Assembly (NCBI GenBank): GCA_011032825.1
Contig: JAADJZ010000004.1
Span: 558,001 to 622,000, forward strand
Origin: Massariosphaeria phaeospora
Taxonomy: Eukaryota > Ascomycota > Dothideomycetes > Pleosporales
Length of the DNA stretch: 64,000 bases
Direction of reading: 5' to 3'
The translations under genes were made by a program, and so were the position numbers. Shown here piece by piece: positions 10,873 to 21,900 of this stretch. The notes under the pieces are model-generated. The model saw only the letters and a list, made by a program, of their open reading frames with translations. It was not told where the DNA came from and ran no database searches. Numbering within the stretch: the first letter of the stretch is position 1; the number at the start of each line of letters is the position of its first letter.

Positions 10873-12975
10873 ATGGAGCCGTTATCCATCGATTCGGTCG
10901 TAGTCGACACTCCCGTCGATACCACCTCCGATCCCACGTCTACTCCTCGTAGCGAAGCGATTGAGATCGACCGACGGAAGCTCAAGGGCAGACAGCGCCT
11001 TCTACATGGCCTACAACGGATGGGCTCTTCGCCGAGTCTGGCAGGCTTAGGTAGGACTCGCTCACACAGCCTTCGGGCCAATGGAAAGGCGTCGATGTCT
11101 TGTGTTTCCCTGGCGTCGTCGTCTCCATATGCCCAGTCGTTCGGGAGCTCCTACTCGTCTGAGCTGTCGGCCGGCTTCTCGACGGCACCGACTTCGGTCG
11201 CAAACAGTCCTCTCGGAAGTCCTCTTTACGATGAAAAGACGCGGCTACGAATGGTCAGTCCCGAGGGCCCGACCTCTGTTCCATTGCCTACCGAGATCCG
11301 GCCATACACACGCGAAGGAGTTGAGTCCGATGCGGACTACTTCTCTCGCCCAATCAAGAAAAGGGAGGCGAAGTCAAGCACTGCTCAGTGGGCCGACGTG
11401 CCCGCTGAGATCCGCATGCACATTCTGTGTTACCTCAAGCCAAAGGAGATTATCCGCTGCTCCGCTGTGTCCAAATCGTGGCACGCCATGTGTTTCGATG
11501 GCCAGCTGTGGAGCAATCTGGACGTTGCGGGCTTCTATCGCGATATCAGTGCGGATGCTCTGGTCAACATCATTACCTCAGCGGGACCCTTCGTACGCGA
11601 CCTCAATCTTAGGGGCTGTGTGCAGTTGAGAGAGCATTGGAGCAAGAGCGGCTTGATCGATGCCTGCCGAAATCTCGAGAACTTCTCCCTCCAGGATTGC
11701 CGCATTGATCGGACTTCCATTCACTGTTTCCTTCTCCAGAACTCCCGTCTCGTTCATGTCAATCTTTGTGGTCTTGCTGGTGCGACTAACGCCGCCATGA
11801 AGATTCTGGCCTCGCACTGCCCACGTGTGGAATATTTGGACATCTCCTGGTGCAACAACATCGACACCAGGGGGCTCCGGAAGGTGGTAGAAGGTTGTAC
11901 ACAATTGCGAGATCTCCGTGCTGGCGAGGTTCGCGGTTGGGATGACATCGATTTTATGTTCGAGCTATTCAAGCGCAATACCCTCGAGAGACTTGTGCTC
12001 AAAAACTGCGACAGTCTGAATGACGACTCGCTCATTGCACTGATCGAGGGCGTTGACAGCGAGATAGACATTTTGACAGGCCGCACGATTGTCCCTCCAC
12101 GAAGACTCAAGCACCTCGATCTAACTCGTTGTCGCGGACTCTCCGAGACAGGTATTCAAATACTCGCCGGAAACGTTCCATTCTTGGAAGGGCTTCAACT
12201 CTCTCAGTGTCAGAGTGTGACCGACTCGACTATTCTTGCGCTCCTCCCTACCATGCCAGTACTCACACATCTGGAAATGGAAGAACTAAGTGGTCTCACG
12301 AACGAGGTACTGAAGACGCTTGCTCTCTCGCCGTGTGCTCCCCACCTTCAACACCTCTGCATTTCAGGTTGCGAGAATCTGGGTGACGCTGGAATGTTGC
12401 CCGTTCTCAAAGCTTGTCCTCGCCTCTCCTGTCTCGAAATGGATAACACTCGGATTTCTGACCTTGTGCTGGCTGAGGCCGCCTTCAGCCTTCGCTCACG
12501 CAACACCTCGGGTAAAGCCTCGATTGGCTCCGCACGTCCCCACGTTGGTCTCAGAATCGTAGCTTATGATTGCGCAAACGTTACATGGACTGGAGTCCGT
12601 GAGGTACTCTCTCGCAACGCCCAAATCTCACGGCCCTCGGCTACATCAGCATCAACCACGCCGACATATCCAACACAGATTATTGGTCTAAAATGCTTTC
12701 TCAACTGGCAGCCTACGGTCGACGAGCACACGAAACGTGTCTTGAGGGGTGACTTCGCAGCTGCGGCTCGTCTTGAACGCAAGTGGGCGGATTGGATGAT
12801 GCTGAATGAGGAAGCGGGGATAGGAGGAGCGGGGACTCGACGTCGCCGAAGGAGGGCCCGAGAAGCCCAGCTCATGCATGCTGATGAAGAAGAAGGTGGC
12901 GTTGCTGTTGGCACTACTGGCATCGGCCGACGACGACGAGCTCGAAGTGGCCCTGGTGGCTGCACTATGATGTGA
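10873..12975 (+). CDS. F-box / leucine-rich-repeat protein with C-terminal CaaX box
   Basis: Single exon, 700 residues, start in CGCCATGG context. Residues 1-170 are disordered and serine-rich. The F-box is at about 172-212 (WADVPAEIRMHILCYLKPKEI, then CSAVSKSWHAMC). It is followed by about ten cysteine-containing LRRs (LNLRGCVQL, LQDCRID, LDISWCNNI, LVLKNCDSLNDDS, LDLTRCRGLSETG, LQLSQCQSVTDS, CISGCENLGDAG), so this is an SCF ubiquitin-ligase substrate receptor of the FBXL class, which binds Skp1 through the F-box and target through the LRRs. The tail is very basic (RRRRRRAREAQ; GRRRRARSGPGG) and ends in CTMM, a farnesylation-type CaaX motif. Animal FBXL2 and FBXL20 are F-box/LRR proteins that also end in a CaaX box. 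I infer membrane anchoring. No homologue name is assigned with certainty. Confidence 0.85.
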   Translation: MEPLSIDSVVVDTPVDTTSDPTSTPRSEAIEIDRRKLKGRQRLLHGLQRMGSSPSLAGLGRTRSHSLRANGKASMSCVSLASSSPYAQSFGSSYSSELSAGFSTAPTSVANSPLGSPLYDEKTRLRMVSPEGPTSVPLPTEIRPYTREGVESDADYFSRPIKKREAKSSTAQWADVPAEIRMHILCYLKPKEIIRCSAVSKSWHAMCFDGQLWSNLDVAGFYRDISADALVNIITSAGPFVRDLNLRGCVQLREHWSKSGLIDACRNLENFSLQDCRIDRTSIHCFLLQNSRLVHVNLCGLAGATNAAMKILASHCPRVEYLDISWCNNIDTRGLRKVVEGCTQLRDLRAGEVRGWDDIDFMFELFKRNTLERLVLKNCDSLNDDSLIALIEGVDSEIDILTGRTIVPPRRLKHLDLTRCRGLSETGIQILAGNVPFLEGLQLSQCQSVTDSTILALLPTMPVLTHLEMEELSGLTNEVLKTLALSPCAPHLQHLCISGCENLGDAGMLPVLKACPRLSCLEMDNTRISDLVLAEAAFSLRSRNTSGKASIGSARPHVGLRIVAYDCANVTWTGVREVLSRNAQISRPSATSASTTPTYPTQIIGLKCFLNWQPTVDEHTKRVLRGDFAAAARLERKWADWMMLNEEAGIGGAGTRRRRRRAREAQLMHADEEEGGVAVGTTGIGRRRRARSGPGGCTMM

Positions 12976-13548
12976 GCGATCATAGTTGAGCACATATCCT
13001 CTCTTTCAGCATGATACGCTTTCATGTTCCATTTGGTATATACTTCTATGGCTAGACCCCGCTAGGATTAGACGTGGGTTGGTGCGTTGAGACAGGTTCC
13101 GTTGGTACTAATAGCATTGGATACAGTGGATTCGGGTCATTTCTCTGTCATACATTTCACGCTTCGGCTTCAACTCTAGGGCATAGTGTCGATATCTTTT
13201 AGGTCTGGTTATTGTAGAATTCTGTCCTTTATGTTCTACACATCGATCGGAGACTCTCGGTTAGTAGAGGAGATTTGTTTTGTACAGTACTTGCTCGCAA
13301 GTTGCACGAAAGTATATTCATAGAGGATTGGCTAGGTTACATACGAGTATATCAAAGTACACAGCTATGTATTGCCTACGTGACAGTTCTGTAAAGTGGT
13401 GGGCGTATTGAAAAGGTCTAGTGTTGCACGTGATAGCGCGGGGATTCGAAATTACTAATGCACCAGTCGCGCCTACCTGCCTTAGCACAATCCTCGCACC
13501 ACCACGACATTTTCATCAACCACTATCAGAAACGCCAGATCACTTATC
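12976..13548. other. Intergenic, 3' region and promoter
   Basis: Holds the 3' end of the F-box/LRR gene and the promoter of the ALKBH6-like gene. Apart from the CACGTGAT site at 13427-13434 I see no feature. Confidence 0.4.
13427..13434 (+). promoter_or_regulatory. CACGTGAT E-box-like site upstream of the ALKBH6-like gene
   Basis: CACGTGAT lies 115 bases before the ATG at 13549. CACGTG cores are bound by bHLH factors such as Cbf1 in fungi; use here is inferred from position only. Confidence 0.35.
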
Positions 13549-14560
13549 ATGAACGGCTCCACCGCAAAGTTTGATCCGCTAGAACCAGCGCGTATCTCTT
13601 CGCTTCCGCCCACTTTCTACTACATTCCAAATTTCATTACGGCGGAAGAAGAAGTATCAATACTCCAAAAGGCATGACATCTCACTTCATACGTCTTTAT
13701 TGTCTTAGTGTGCGCAGTATGGTAAATGCGATTGGGTTTCTTCCCAAATATCCCTCACTACCCCACACAAGACCATACTAAACTCACACATTTCAATGTT
13801 AATACAATGCTAACTTGAGCAGATACCTGCCCAACGATGGGTCACACTATCTCACCGACGACTCCAAGCCCATCCCTCCACACTGACAAAAAACAACACT
13901 CTTCTTGGTGCACATTTGCCGCCATACCTTGTGAACCCTGTCATTGATCGATTTCGGACGCTAGAAATCTTCAAAGATACTCCACACAAACAACCAAACC
14001 ATGTCTTGATCAACGAGTACAAGCCGGGAGAGGGCATAATGCCCCATGAAGATGGTGGTGCTTATGCACACGTTGTTGCGACTGTCAGCTTGGGTGCACC
14101 GATATGTTTAGAGATCACTCAAAAGCCAAGCTCGAATGAGACCGACGGTGTTTCATCGAATGATCAGAGTATAGGCAGTGATGAGGCCCTGGCAAAGGTT
14201 GAAGACAGCACCAGGAACACGACCATGGAAGGCGAGGTTCAAGATGTCGCAAACACACTGAACCAACAGTCTGTCCCGCAGTACAAGTATCCAACGCGCA
14301 TACTCCAGGAACCGCGCTCGCTGCTGCTCACCACTGGCCCTGCATACAGAGATCTTCTCCATGGCATCTCTCCCGTAGAGGTTGACGAGGATCTCAATGC
14401 CGAGACTGTGGCGAACTGGAATCTCCTGGCGGAGCCACACGTCTTCGAGGAAGCCGGAGGACGAAATGAACGAGGGACGAGAATCAGTTTGACATATCGA
14501 GATGTTCTGAAGGTCAGCTCTGCTGCGAACAAAGTGCTTGGAGGACTTGGAAAGCGATAG
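13549..14560 (+). CDS. ALKBH6-like 2-oxoglutarate/Fe(II) dioxygenase
   Basis: Two exons, 13549-13671 and 13823-14560, 286 residues. The 151-base intron begins with GC (AAAAG then GCATGA) and ends TTGAGCAG after a GCTAAC branch motif. Reading through gives an immediate TGA, so the GC-AG intron is the natural model. Motifs: FYYIPNFITAEEE at the N-terminus, NEYKPGEGIMPHEDGGAY with the iron ligands H and D (HED), LLHGI with the second histidine region, and a C-terminal RISLTYRDV carrying the 2-oxoglutarate-binding arginine. This is the layout of the AlkB homologue 6 branch, whose role in alkylated nucleic acids or RNA is poorly defined. Compared with ALKBH6 there is an insertion of about 50 polar residues (SSNETDG to NTLNQQS) between the HxD motif and the C-terminal core. 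Confidence 0.85.
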
Positions 14561-15865
14561 ACAGCACGAGGTTGGATCGCTCCATTCGAATCGACTATGG
14601 AGTCGGCCTCACCCGATCCACGCCGTGACGCCAGTCCGTTTCTCACCGACTGTCGTGTATATCTCTTCTGTCAACGGAAGTTATATCGGCTTTATCACCG
14701 AGTAGCCACATGAACAATTTCACAGAACGACAGCCGATGGTGGACTGCAGTACACCCGCGAAACAACGGTGCCGTGGAATATTATTAGATTTCCTCCAAA
14801 GCTCAGTATCGTTCGAACTGCCGTGGGTATCTCACTTTTTAGTTCGTGTTAGAGCTTTGAACTTCCCAGTTGTTATCAATCAACTTCGACCTAGTAAAAG
14901 CTTCAAGTGACGTAAAACCCGTCTTCTTTAGCATTCATTTCCATCTCGAAGGTAGCTCAATCAGAGTAACTTGTAACGAGCACATATCAATTGCTATATT
15001 CGTTTCACCGTGGTATAGTGAGAAATATATTCGGACTCGTTGGTCGACAGTCAAGAGATATCGGAGACTATATCCTTCATCGAATGCAACTCAACTCAAG
15101 ATTGGAAATGTCTCAGCCAGGTTACGGTCCACTATTCTCTTCCTCCATAAAGCCCTACGATACCATTAACGTTTGGGAATTCTTCCAGGCGCCCTGTACA
15201 GCCTTGATCGAGGATCCGTGAGTTTGTGTTCTAGCACTCGCGCTCGCCAACTCTCAACTCCGGAGAGATGGACTTCTTCCTATATAGCGCCCGGTGGTAC
15301 GGCGAAGCAATTGCGTTCGGCCAGACCTCCATAGTGAACCCCGCCACTGTGGCAGAAAATTCCCACAGTTGTTGCAGCCTCCATGGGTCTGGGATCTAAT
15401 TTTCCATATGGGTTCGGCTATGGGGAATCACGCAGCGCGAATGGGGGTAGATCTGGCAAGGGGTTACCCCGCGCTTTTGATCTAATTCGGCAGATATTCA
15501 GACTACGACATAGATTGGCAGGACTGGATTGGGAGATGATTGATGAATTTAGCCTGGTTTGATAACCCAGTCACTTTGAAACCTCACAATCTTTAGCGAC
15601 GGTCCAGGAACACTGACTTCAGATATTAAGATACGAAAGTATATCGGAACCGACACTCTAGATTGAGGACAAGCTCATCGCTATTCGATGTAATCACGAA
15701 TGTACGCGTCGACGCTTGTTACGAGGCAATCATCGCGACTGATGTTTTGCCGGGCCCAAATACCGTCTGAGGCCATGGACCTGAGAGTATAAAGCGTGAG
15801 GGGAATCTCGATAGTTTGGACGCCCAGCCAGAAAGAATCCAAAGGCGTCTCCAGCAACTCCCAAC
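14561..15865. other. Intergenic 1.3 kb
   Basis: AT-rich between about 14700 and 15150, with no frame that resembles a protein. The last 80 bases hold the TATA box of the SGNH esterase gene. Nothing else recognised. Confidence 0.4.
15788..15794 (+). promoter_or_regulatory. TATA box of the SGNH esterase gene
   Basis: TATAAAG, 72 bases upstream of the ATG at 15866. Confidence 0.55.
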
Positions 15866-16700
15866 ATGGTCGCCTTCAAGCTCCTCGCCCTCACGACGCT
15901 CGTCGCCTGCGTCACAGCACAGAACGCCACCATCCGGTACATGCCCTTCGGCGACTCGATCACCGAGATCATCTGCTGGCGCTCCAAGCTCTGGAACAAG
16001 CTGCAAGGCACCGAGTGGGCGACCGTCAACTTCGTCGGCTCGGGCAAAACGGAGAACAACTGCAGAGACGCCAAGTACGACCGCGACCATGAGGGCCACT
16101 CGGGCTTCTTGGCTGTCAACATTGCAAACAACAAGCAGCTGGATGGCTGGCTGAAGACGAACCCCGCCGATGTCATCACCATGCATCTCGGCACCAACGA
16201 CCTGGTCTCGGGGAACAAGCCCGTCGCAGACATCATCAGGGCTTTCACGACCCTAGTCGCCAGCATGCGAACCAGCAACCCGAAGATGAAGATCGTGGTA
16301 CGTTAACCCCCCTCCCCTCCCCACCATGCCCCCATCCCACATCGCACCGCTACACAACACAACATATAGCTGAAGCGCGCCATCCCAGGTCGCCAAAATC
16401 ATCCCCGTGACCTACACCGCCGCCAACACGCAAGTACAAGCCCTCAACGCGGCCATCGGGCCCTGGGCGCAGGGCCTCAACACCACGGCGTCGCCCATCT
16501 GGGTCGTCGACCAGTACACGGGGTTTTCGGTGTCGGGCGATTTGCGCGATGGCGTGCATCCGAATGATAGTGGGGATACTAAGATGATGAATGTGTGGTA
16601 TCCGGCGCTGGTGCAGGCGTTTCAGGCGGCGAGGGCGGATAAGGTTAAGGGGGCGGAGGTACAGGGGGAGGGGACGATGGGGGTGAAGTTTATTGCGTAG
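15866..16700 (+). CDS. Secreted SGNH/GDSL esterase (CE3 acetylxylan esterase-like)
   Basis: Two exons, 15866-16297 and 16389-16700, 247 residues. The 91-base intron is GTACGT...CCCAG in phase 0. Residues 1-18 are a signal peptide (MVAFKLLALTTLVACVTAQ). The four SGNH blocks are visible: block I MPFGDSITE with the nucleophile serine, an oxyanion glycine in NFVGSG, block III LGTNDL with asparagine, and block V DLRDGVHPND with the Asp-His pair. This pattern fits the CE3-like family of fungal secreted esterases that deacetylate xylan or related polysaccharides; the actual substrate is not determined by sequence. It ends shortly after the catalytic block and has no carbohydrate-binding module. Confidence 0.85.
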
Positions 16701-17795
16701 GGGGGTGATGGGTGGGGGGTAGGGGTAGGGGTGAGATGTATATATTGGGAATGTTGGAGTGTGTTGCTTGCTACCAACCTACTCGACATGATTCACATGC
16801 TGATGAAGATGGACCCTGTCGTCCTCTTGATATTGTACAAGATCCTTAGCATGATGTGGGGAGTTCTCTTGAACCCTGATAGTGTCTAGTTGTAGCCAGC
16901 ATAGATGGTAGTTCGGACGGGGCTAAAAGAGCACGAAGGGGGTGTATGTGGTATTTGAGACTGGGAAAGAGACAAAAAATTCTCCGAGAGGGGTGTTTGC
17001 GTTGCTGAGTGTGTCGTGGGTTTCGTTATTGTACTCGGTACGGGCTTGCCGGCTGTGGTAGCTGAGTACTACTCGCGCCTAGGAAAACGTCCATAATGCG
17101 GGTATACACCGTCACGGTCTACCTCGGTCGGCTGGCTTTAGAGTTTCAAGAAGTGAAGTTCTGATGCATGACGGGATGCATGGTGAACGGGCGAGGATGC
17201 AAGGCTGATGAGTGGTGTTGCGGTTATGAGGAGAAGCAGATCACGTGATAGTGTTCTGGTGCTACTTCCTCACTTATCGAGTACCTCTTACCTCAGCTGT
17301 ATCATAGATACGTCATGTAAATAGACCCTGCTGCTGGCCTTCTTGGAGGTTCGCACGAGCGGAACAACACAACACAAAACAATACACAATACTTTTGTTT
17401 TCACTGCATTCTACACTGCAACAAGTGGAGTTGCTTTCCAAGGCCGACGAACCTCGGCTTGCGCAGGTCGCGCGGAAGGGTCCGAGCTCCCTGCGCGTCG
17501 ACGTCAGCCTTGGAACTTGGAGGTCCGCTTCCATGGAAACGGGAGCTTGTTGTTCACGCTTTGGAGAGCGTTTTACCTTTCTCTGTACATACCGAACAGA
17601 CTGTAGGTGTACAACACATGGAAGGCCTGTGATATTGACCCTACGCAATCCCTGGTGCCTCACTCCGCTCGGTATAGGCAAACCCGCACGCGATCAGCTC
17701 ACGCCCCAACGACGCTCGAGGCACCCGCGCCTCAGCTACGACGGTCCCCTCGGCCTCCCCCTTCTCCCACCGCCTACACATAACAGCTATACACC
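16701..17795. other. Intergenic 1.1 kb with a G-rich start
   Basis: Begins with a G-rich run (16700-16735) just after the esterase stop. An ATCACGTGAT palindrome lies at 17240-17249. A CT-rich leader precedes VAM7. No gene seen. Confidence 0.4.
17240..17249. promoter_or_regulatory. ATCACGTGAT palindrome upstream of VAM7
   Basis: Perfect 10-base palindrome with a CACGTG core, 547 bases before the VAM7 start. Likely a bHLH (Cbf1-type) site by motif; no other support. Confidence 0.35.
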
Positions 17796-18944
17796 ATGGC
17801 GCCCCTCAAAATAACGATACCGGCGGCGCACACGAGCCACGAGGGCAAAACTTTCACCGAGTACGAAGTCCGCATCAACCACCCGTTCCCTCGCACATCC
17901 ACGACGCTCCAAAAACGCTACTCAGACTTCAACGCCCTCGACTCAGCACTCCGATCACAAGTAGGCGCACCGCCGCCAGCGCCTCTGCCGCCGAAGTCGT
18001 GGCTAGGCGGCGGACTCGGCATACTGGGCTTCGGCAGCACAGCAAGCTCGCCCGCGCTGATAGAAACGCGGAGACAAGGGCTCGAGAAATACCTGCAGGC
18101 AATAGAAACAGGCGAGGACGGACGATGGCGCATGGCGAAGGTATACCGCGACTTCCTCGGGCTGAACGACCGGTTAGACGCGAAGCCCGACAAGTTCCCC
18201 GGCTCGCAGTTCGGCAAAGACCGCGTGCGGGACAGCTCCGACTGGCTCGACAAGTACAGCGAAGTGAAGAGCCACCTGCAGGACGTGCGCAAGCAGCTCA
18301 CGCTCCGCGAACAAGCCACGGCCGCGACCGCCCAGCACGAAGCCGGCGCCGCCGCAAAGAAAGGCCTCCTGCGCGCCGGCACCCTCATCTCCGCGCTCGA
18401 GGAAGGCCTCCAGCGGCTCGGCGGCAAGCCCGGCGACGACTGGGGCGGCGACCGCCTCGGCGACGGCGAGATCCGGCGCCGGCGCGACTACATCAGCGCG
18501 ATCCGCAAGGAGCGCGACGGCCTCGACAGCGTGCTCAACACCATGGCCGTCAAATCCGCGGTCTCGGGCAGCGGCGCCAGCAGCTCCACCTCTTCCGCCG
18601 CCGTGACCTCGGAGCAGAAATCCGCGCTGTTCAAGAGCGGCAGCGCGAGCCACCAGCAAGCGCCGTCCGGGCGGCGCGTGCTCGGCGCGCCGGCGAAAGA
18701 AACGGAGCGCACGCGCGAGCTGGACAACGAGGGCGTGCTGCAGCTGCAGCGGCAGATTATTCGCGAGCAGGATGAGGATGTGGTGGATTTGACGACGGTG
18801 GTGCGCAGGATGAAGGAGATGGGTGTGCAGATTAATCAGGAGATTGTGGAGCAGAATGCTATGTTGGGGTTGTTGGGCGAGGATGTTGAGAGGGTGGGGG
18901 GGAAGTTGGAGGTTGGGAAGAAGTGGATGAAGAAGATTAGGTGA
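17796..18944 (+). CDS. VAM7: Vam7-type vacuolar SNARE (PX + Qc-SNARE)
   Basis: Single exon, 382 residues, start in ACACCATGG. Residues 1-130 form a PX domain that binds phosphatidylinositol 3-phosphate (EYEVRINHPFP, QKRYSDFNALDSAL, a PPLPPKSW proline loop, RRQGLEKYLQAI, FLGLND). A middle coiled region follows (about 145-260). The C-terminal 65 residues are the SNARE helix, with the central 0-layer glutamine in EMGVQINQEI and heptad pattern to the end (VGKKWMKKIR). There is no transmembrane segment, as in Vam7, which acts in homotypic vacuole fusion with Vam3, Vti1 and Nyv1 and with HOPS. It is longer than the yeast protein mainly through alanine/serine-rich linkers. The body of the gene has strongly GC-rich third codon positions. 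Confidence 0.9.
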   Translation: MAPLKITIPAAHTSHEGKTFTEYEVRINHPFPRTSTTLQKRYSDFNALDSALRSQVGAPPPAPLPPKSWLGGGLGILGFGSTASSPALIETRRQGLEKYLQAIETGEDGRWRMAKVYRDFLGLNDRLDAKPDKFPGSQFGKDRVRDSSDWLDKYSEVKSHLQDVRKQLTLREQATAATAQHEAGAAAKKGLLRAGTLISALEEGLQRLGGKPGDDWGGDRLGDGEIRRRRDYISAIRKERDGLDSVLNTMAVKSAVSGSGASSSTSSAAVTSEQKSALFKSGSASHQQAPSGRRVLGAPAKETERTRELDNEGVLQLQRQIIREQDEDVVDLTTVVRRMKEMGVQINQEIVEQNAMLGLLGEDVERVGGKLEVGKKWMKKIR

Positions 18945-19259
18945 GGGTGTGGAGAGGGCAGGGGAGGGGTGTTAGGAGGAGAGGGGGTTTGGATGATGGG
19001 ATGGGTAGGAGATTGAATAGATACCCGGCGTTCGGGTTGCATATGGGATAGCGGGTGTTTGGCGGGTAATGGGCACGTCTGGTTACAATCAAGTGCTTGC
19101 AGAGAAGAAGGTGCGTCCGTTGGATGGTGTGATCACCGCAGAGGCGCTTGGCTTCTCCGCCTAATGAACGCAGTGATGGCACCCACCACCATCACACACA
19201 TCCCTCTTTCTCCACCACCGCATTTCTCCTTCCTCCTTTCTCCTCTCCTCCCTTCTCCC
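18945..19259. other. Short gene-free flank of the first array
   Basis: G-rich 3' region of VAM7, then CT-rich DNA leading into the first TATATAAGCCC unit. No gene. Confidence 0.4.
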
Positions 19260-21900
19260 TCTCCAACCCCTATATAAGCCCCTCTACTTCCTCCTCCCTT
19301 CTCTTTCCTTCCTCACACTGCTGTCCAGCGACTCCGCTCGCTAGTAAAATGATCTATTAGGAAACTCATGGGGCGTCTGGGTTCTAGAAATCCAGTCCTC
19401 TCATTGCTATGGGACGTCTGAGTTGTGTTTCCTCTGCATGGGTTTCAAAACACGGAAAATGCACTGCGATGGGTGTGCTGTGGTGGGTGGAGAGGGCTTA
19501 AGAGGACGGGTTTGCGGGAGAGGAGTGTGGTGGTGATGGTGAGCATCGCGAAACGTACGTGATGCGCAACAGCTTCAGGATTCCCTCTCTAGACCGTCTT
19601 GCTGGTTGCAATTATCATATAAGCCCTCTACGGTTCCCCTCCTTCTCTTTCTTCACACTGCAGGCATGCCCTTTTGAGGACTTTAATTAAAACTCAGAAC
19701 GCAAGATCTATGCTGTGGAAGCGCGTCTAAAAGAGAACATTGGCATAAATGATGGAGAGGGAGAAGAGTGCGGTTGGAGCGCGGAAGAGGAAGACCAACG
19801 CGGCGGCGGTGAGGGTGGTGCTATGGTGGTGATCATCATCGCCAACTCTCGGTCTGGCTAAGACTAAGGACCAGACTGGCTTCCATAACTGGATCATATA
19901 TTTGAGCACTCCATTCTTCCCTCCTTTTATCTTTCCTTTCTTCACACTACAAGCAAGTCCTTCGAGGGCTTGTTCGTCTAAAAGGGACAGAGCCTGTGTC
20001 CTATGTGGAAGCGCGTGTAAAAGGAAGCCTCAAACAAAATTATGGGGGCGGAAGAAGAGAGCGGTAATATCATGGCGAAGAATACGAGAGTGGCTTGTGT
20101 GTTGCTCATCATCATTACTCCTTACCGTACGACGATTTTACCTGCTTTCCTGTCTAGATACCTGCTGAGCGTGTATATAAGCCCCTCGTGCGTCCTCCCT
20201 TTTCTGTTTCTCTCTACAGTGTAAGTCCTTTAAGGGCTTGTCTAAACTTTATGTGGATTACACGCATGGGGAAGAACGTCTAAAGTGGAAACGGCTACCA
20301 ATCATGGAGAGAGGAGGAAGACGGGTGCGGGTGGAGCGTGGAGAGGAAGAAGATGGGAATGACGGCGGTGGTAGTGGTGGTGGTGCTCATCGTTGCTACT
20401 TACTACACGAAAAGTTTATCTTTCTCATATGCGTGAGTTTGTATATATAAGCCCTTAATTCTTCCCTCTTTCTTCTTTTCTGCTACACTGCAAGGCCTCC
20501 AAGGGCTTCTCTAAAACAGATAATCAAAGTCAGCATGCGGAAGTCTGTTTAAAAACAACCATCATCTACGATATGGAGAGGAAGACAAGAACAGCGGTGG
20601 TAGCGCTAGTAATACTACTAATGGTGACTATCATCATCGTTACTTCTTACACGACAAATTTATCTTTTCCCGTATGTAGATATTCGCTGAACGAGGTATA
20701 TAAGCCCTTCAACCTTCAGTGTTCCTCCTTCTCTTTCCACTGGAATGCCTTCGAGGGCTTGTCTAAAATGCTTATACGGCCATGAAATGTCCGAGAAAGG
20801 TCGTATAAAAAACGACCAAGCTCTGCAATATGGAGAAAGGACGTTAGGAGTAACTAGTCGTACTTATCATCCACTGACCGCACAACGCGTTTGGACACGG
20901 CTCCCTGCATATATAAGCCCTTTCCATCCTCACTCTTTCTTCTTGTTCTTTCTTTCTTCGCTGCGATTACCTCGTGGGCTTGTTTAAAAGATTCACGGTC
21001 CCAGAACATGGGGAGTGGGTCTAAAAATAAGGCTGCATAAATTGCATGGTGCGGGGGAGAGAGGTATGTTGGGGGTACATGGCGGAGGTGTGGGGATGCT
21101 GCGGAATACCTCTTGGTGATGTTGAGCATTACCCTTGTGCATCGTTCTCCCCACGCCGCTTCCCAATGCTAGCTATATAAACCCTATCTCTTCTCTTCCC
21201 TTCCCTTCCTTTCTCTTCATACACTGCCTCTGCAAGGACTTCGGGCTTGCCTAAAATCTGTCGCCAAAGCATACAATGTGGGGATTTGCCTAAAAAACAG
21301 TCCTGTCCACGATCATGGCGAGGAAGAAAAGTGAAACCGGAGGTAATCGATGTGTTTCTTGCTTTGGGAAAGACAGCGAAGGGGTCTGTGTGTGTTTCTA
21401 GGTGTGGAACACGATGGTGGTGAGCAATACGTTTTAGTGATGTTGGATACCGTCTCCTTGCCTATCGTCCGAAACGCTCTGCTATATAAGCACTCCTTTT
21501 CTTTACTTGCTTGCCCTCATCCATTGTATTTTCGTTAATACCCCAACAGTGCTGTTTACAAACAACAACTTCGGCATGGGTAGCTCGACGAGAAACGTGA
21601 CAATCTATTGGTATGGAGAGGTAGAAGGAAGACGTGTTGTAGAGAATTTATAGTTATTTGTTGGTAAAGGGTTTATATTATAGAAGAAGGTAGTGTGGCA
21701 TTGAAAGAATAGGTTGTGAATGACTGCTCGAGGGTAATAATGCAAGTTGGATGATAGTGACGGTGATGAGCGACATGACCTCGCCGTGCTGTTTTCCTTC
21801 CGCCAGATGATAGAAATACACGAATACTACATCATGTTCTTTTTTATCTCCTCTATTAGATCACCTAGCCTATTCGCTTGATTGTAAAAGCCCCATCCAT
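19260..21900 (+). repeat. Tandem array of TATA-headed ~270 bp diverged units (array 1)
   Basis: TATATAA, mostly followed by GCCC, occurs at 19271, 20174, 20444, 20697, 20910, 21174 and 21483, with variants CATATAAGCCC at 19616 and CATATATTTGAGC near 19895. Intervals are about 345, 279, 279, 270, 253, 213, 264 and 309 bases. Behind each box come a pyrimidine tract ending near CTTCACACTGCA, then in most units CTTCGAGGGCTTGTCTAAAA (for example 19961, 20231, 20501, 20751, 20973), then ATGTGGAAGCGCGTCTAAAA-like text, then CATGGAGAGGAAGAAGA, and in several units GGTGGTGATCATCATCG. The units are similar but far from identical, all in the same direction. A weak further unit may start near 21885. No conserved reading frame runs through the units. 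Each looks like a core promoter plus a short body, so a family of small non-coding transcripts is possible; a decaying satellite is the simpler alternative. Confidence 0.8.

Noticed and set aside
17999..18775. 258-codon frame overlapping VAM7
   Set aside because: Arginine/alanine-rich shadow of the VAM7 frame caused by high GC content.
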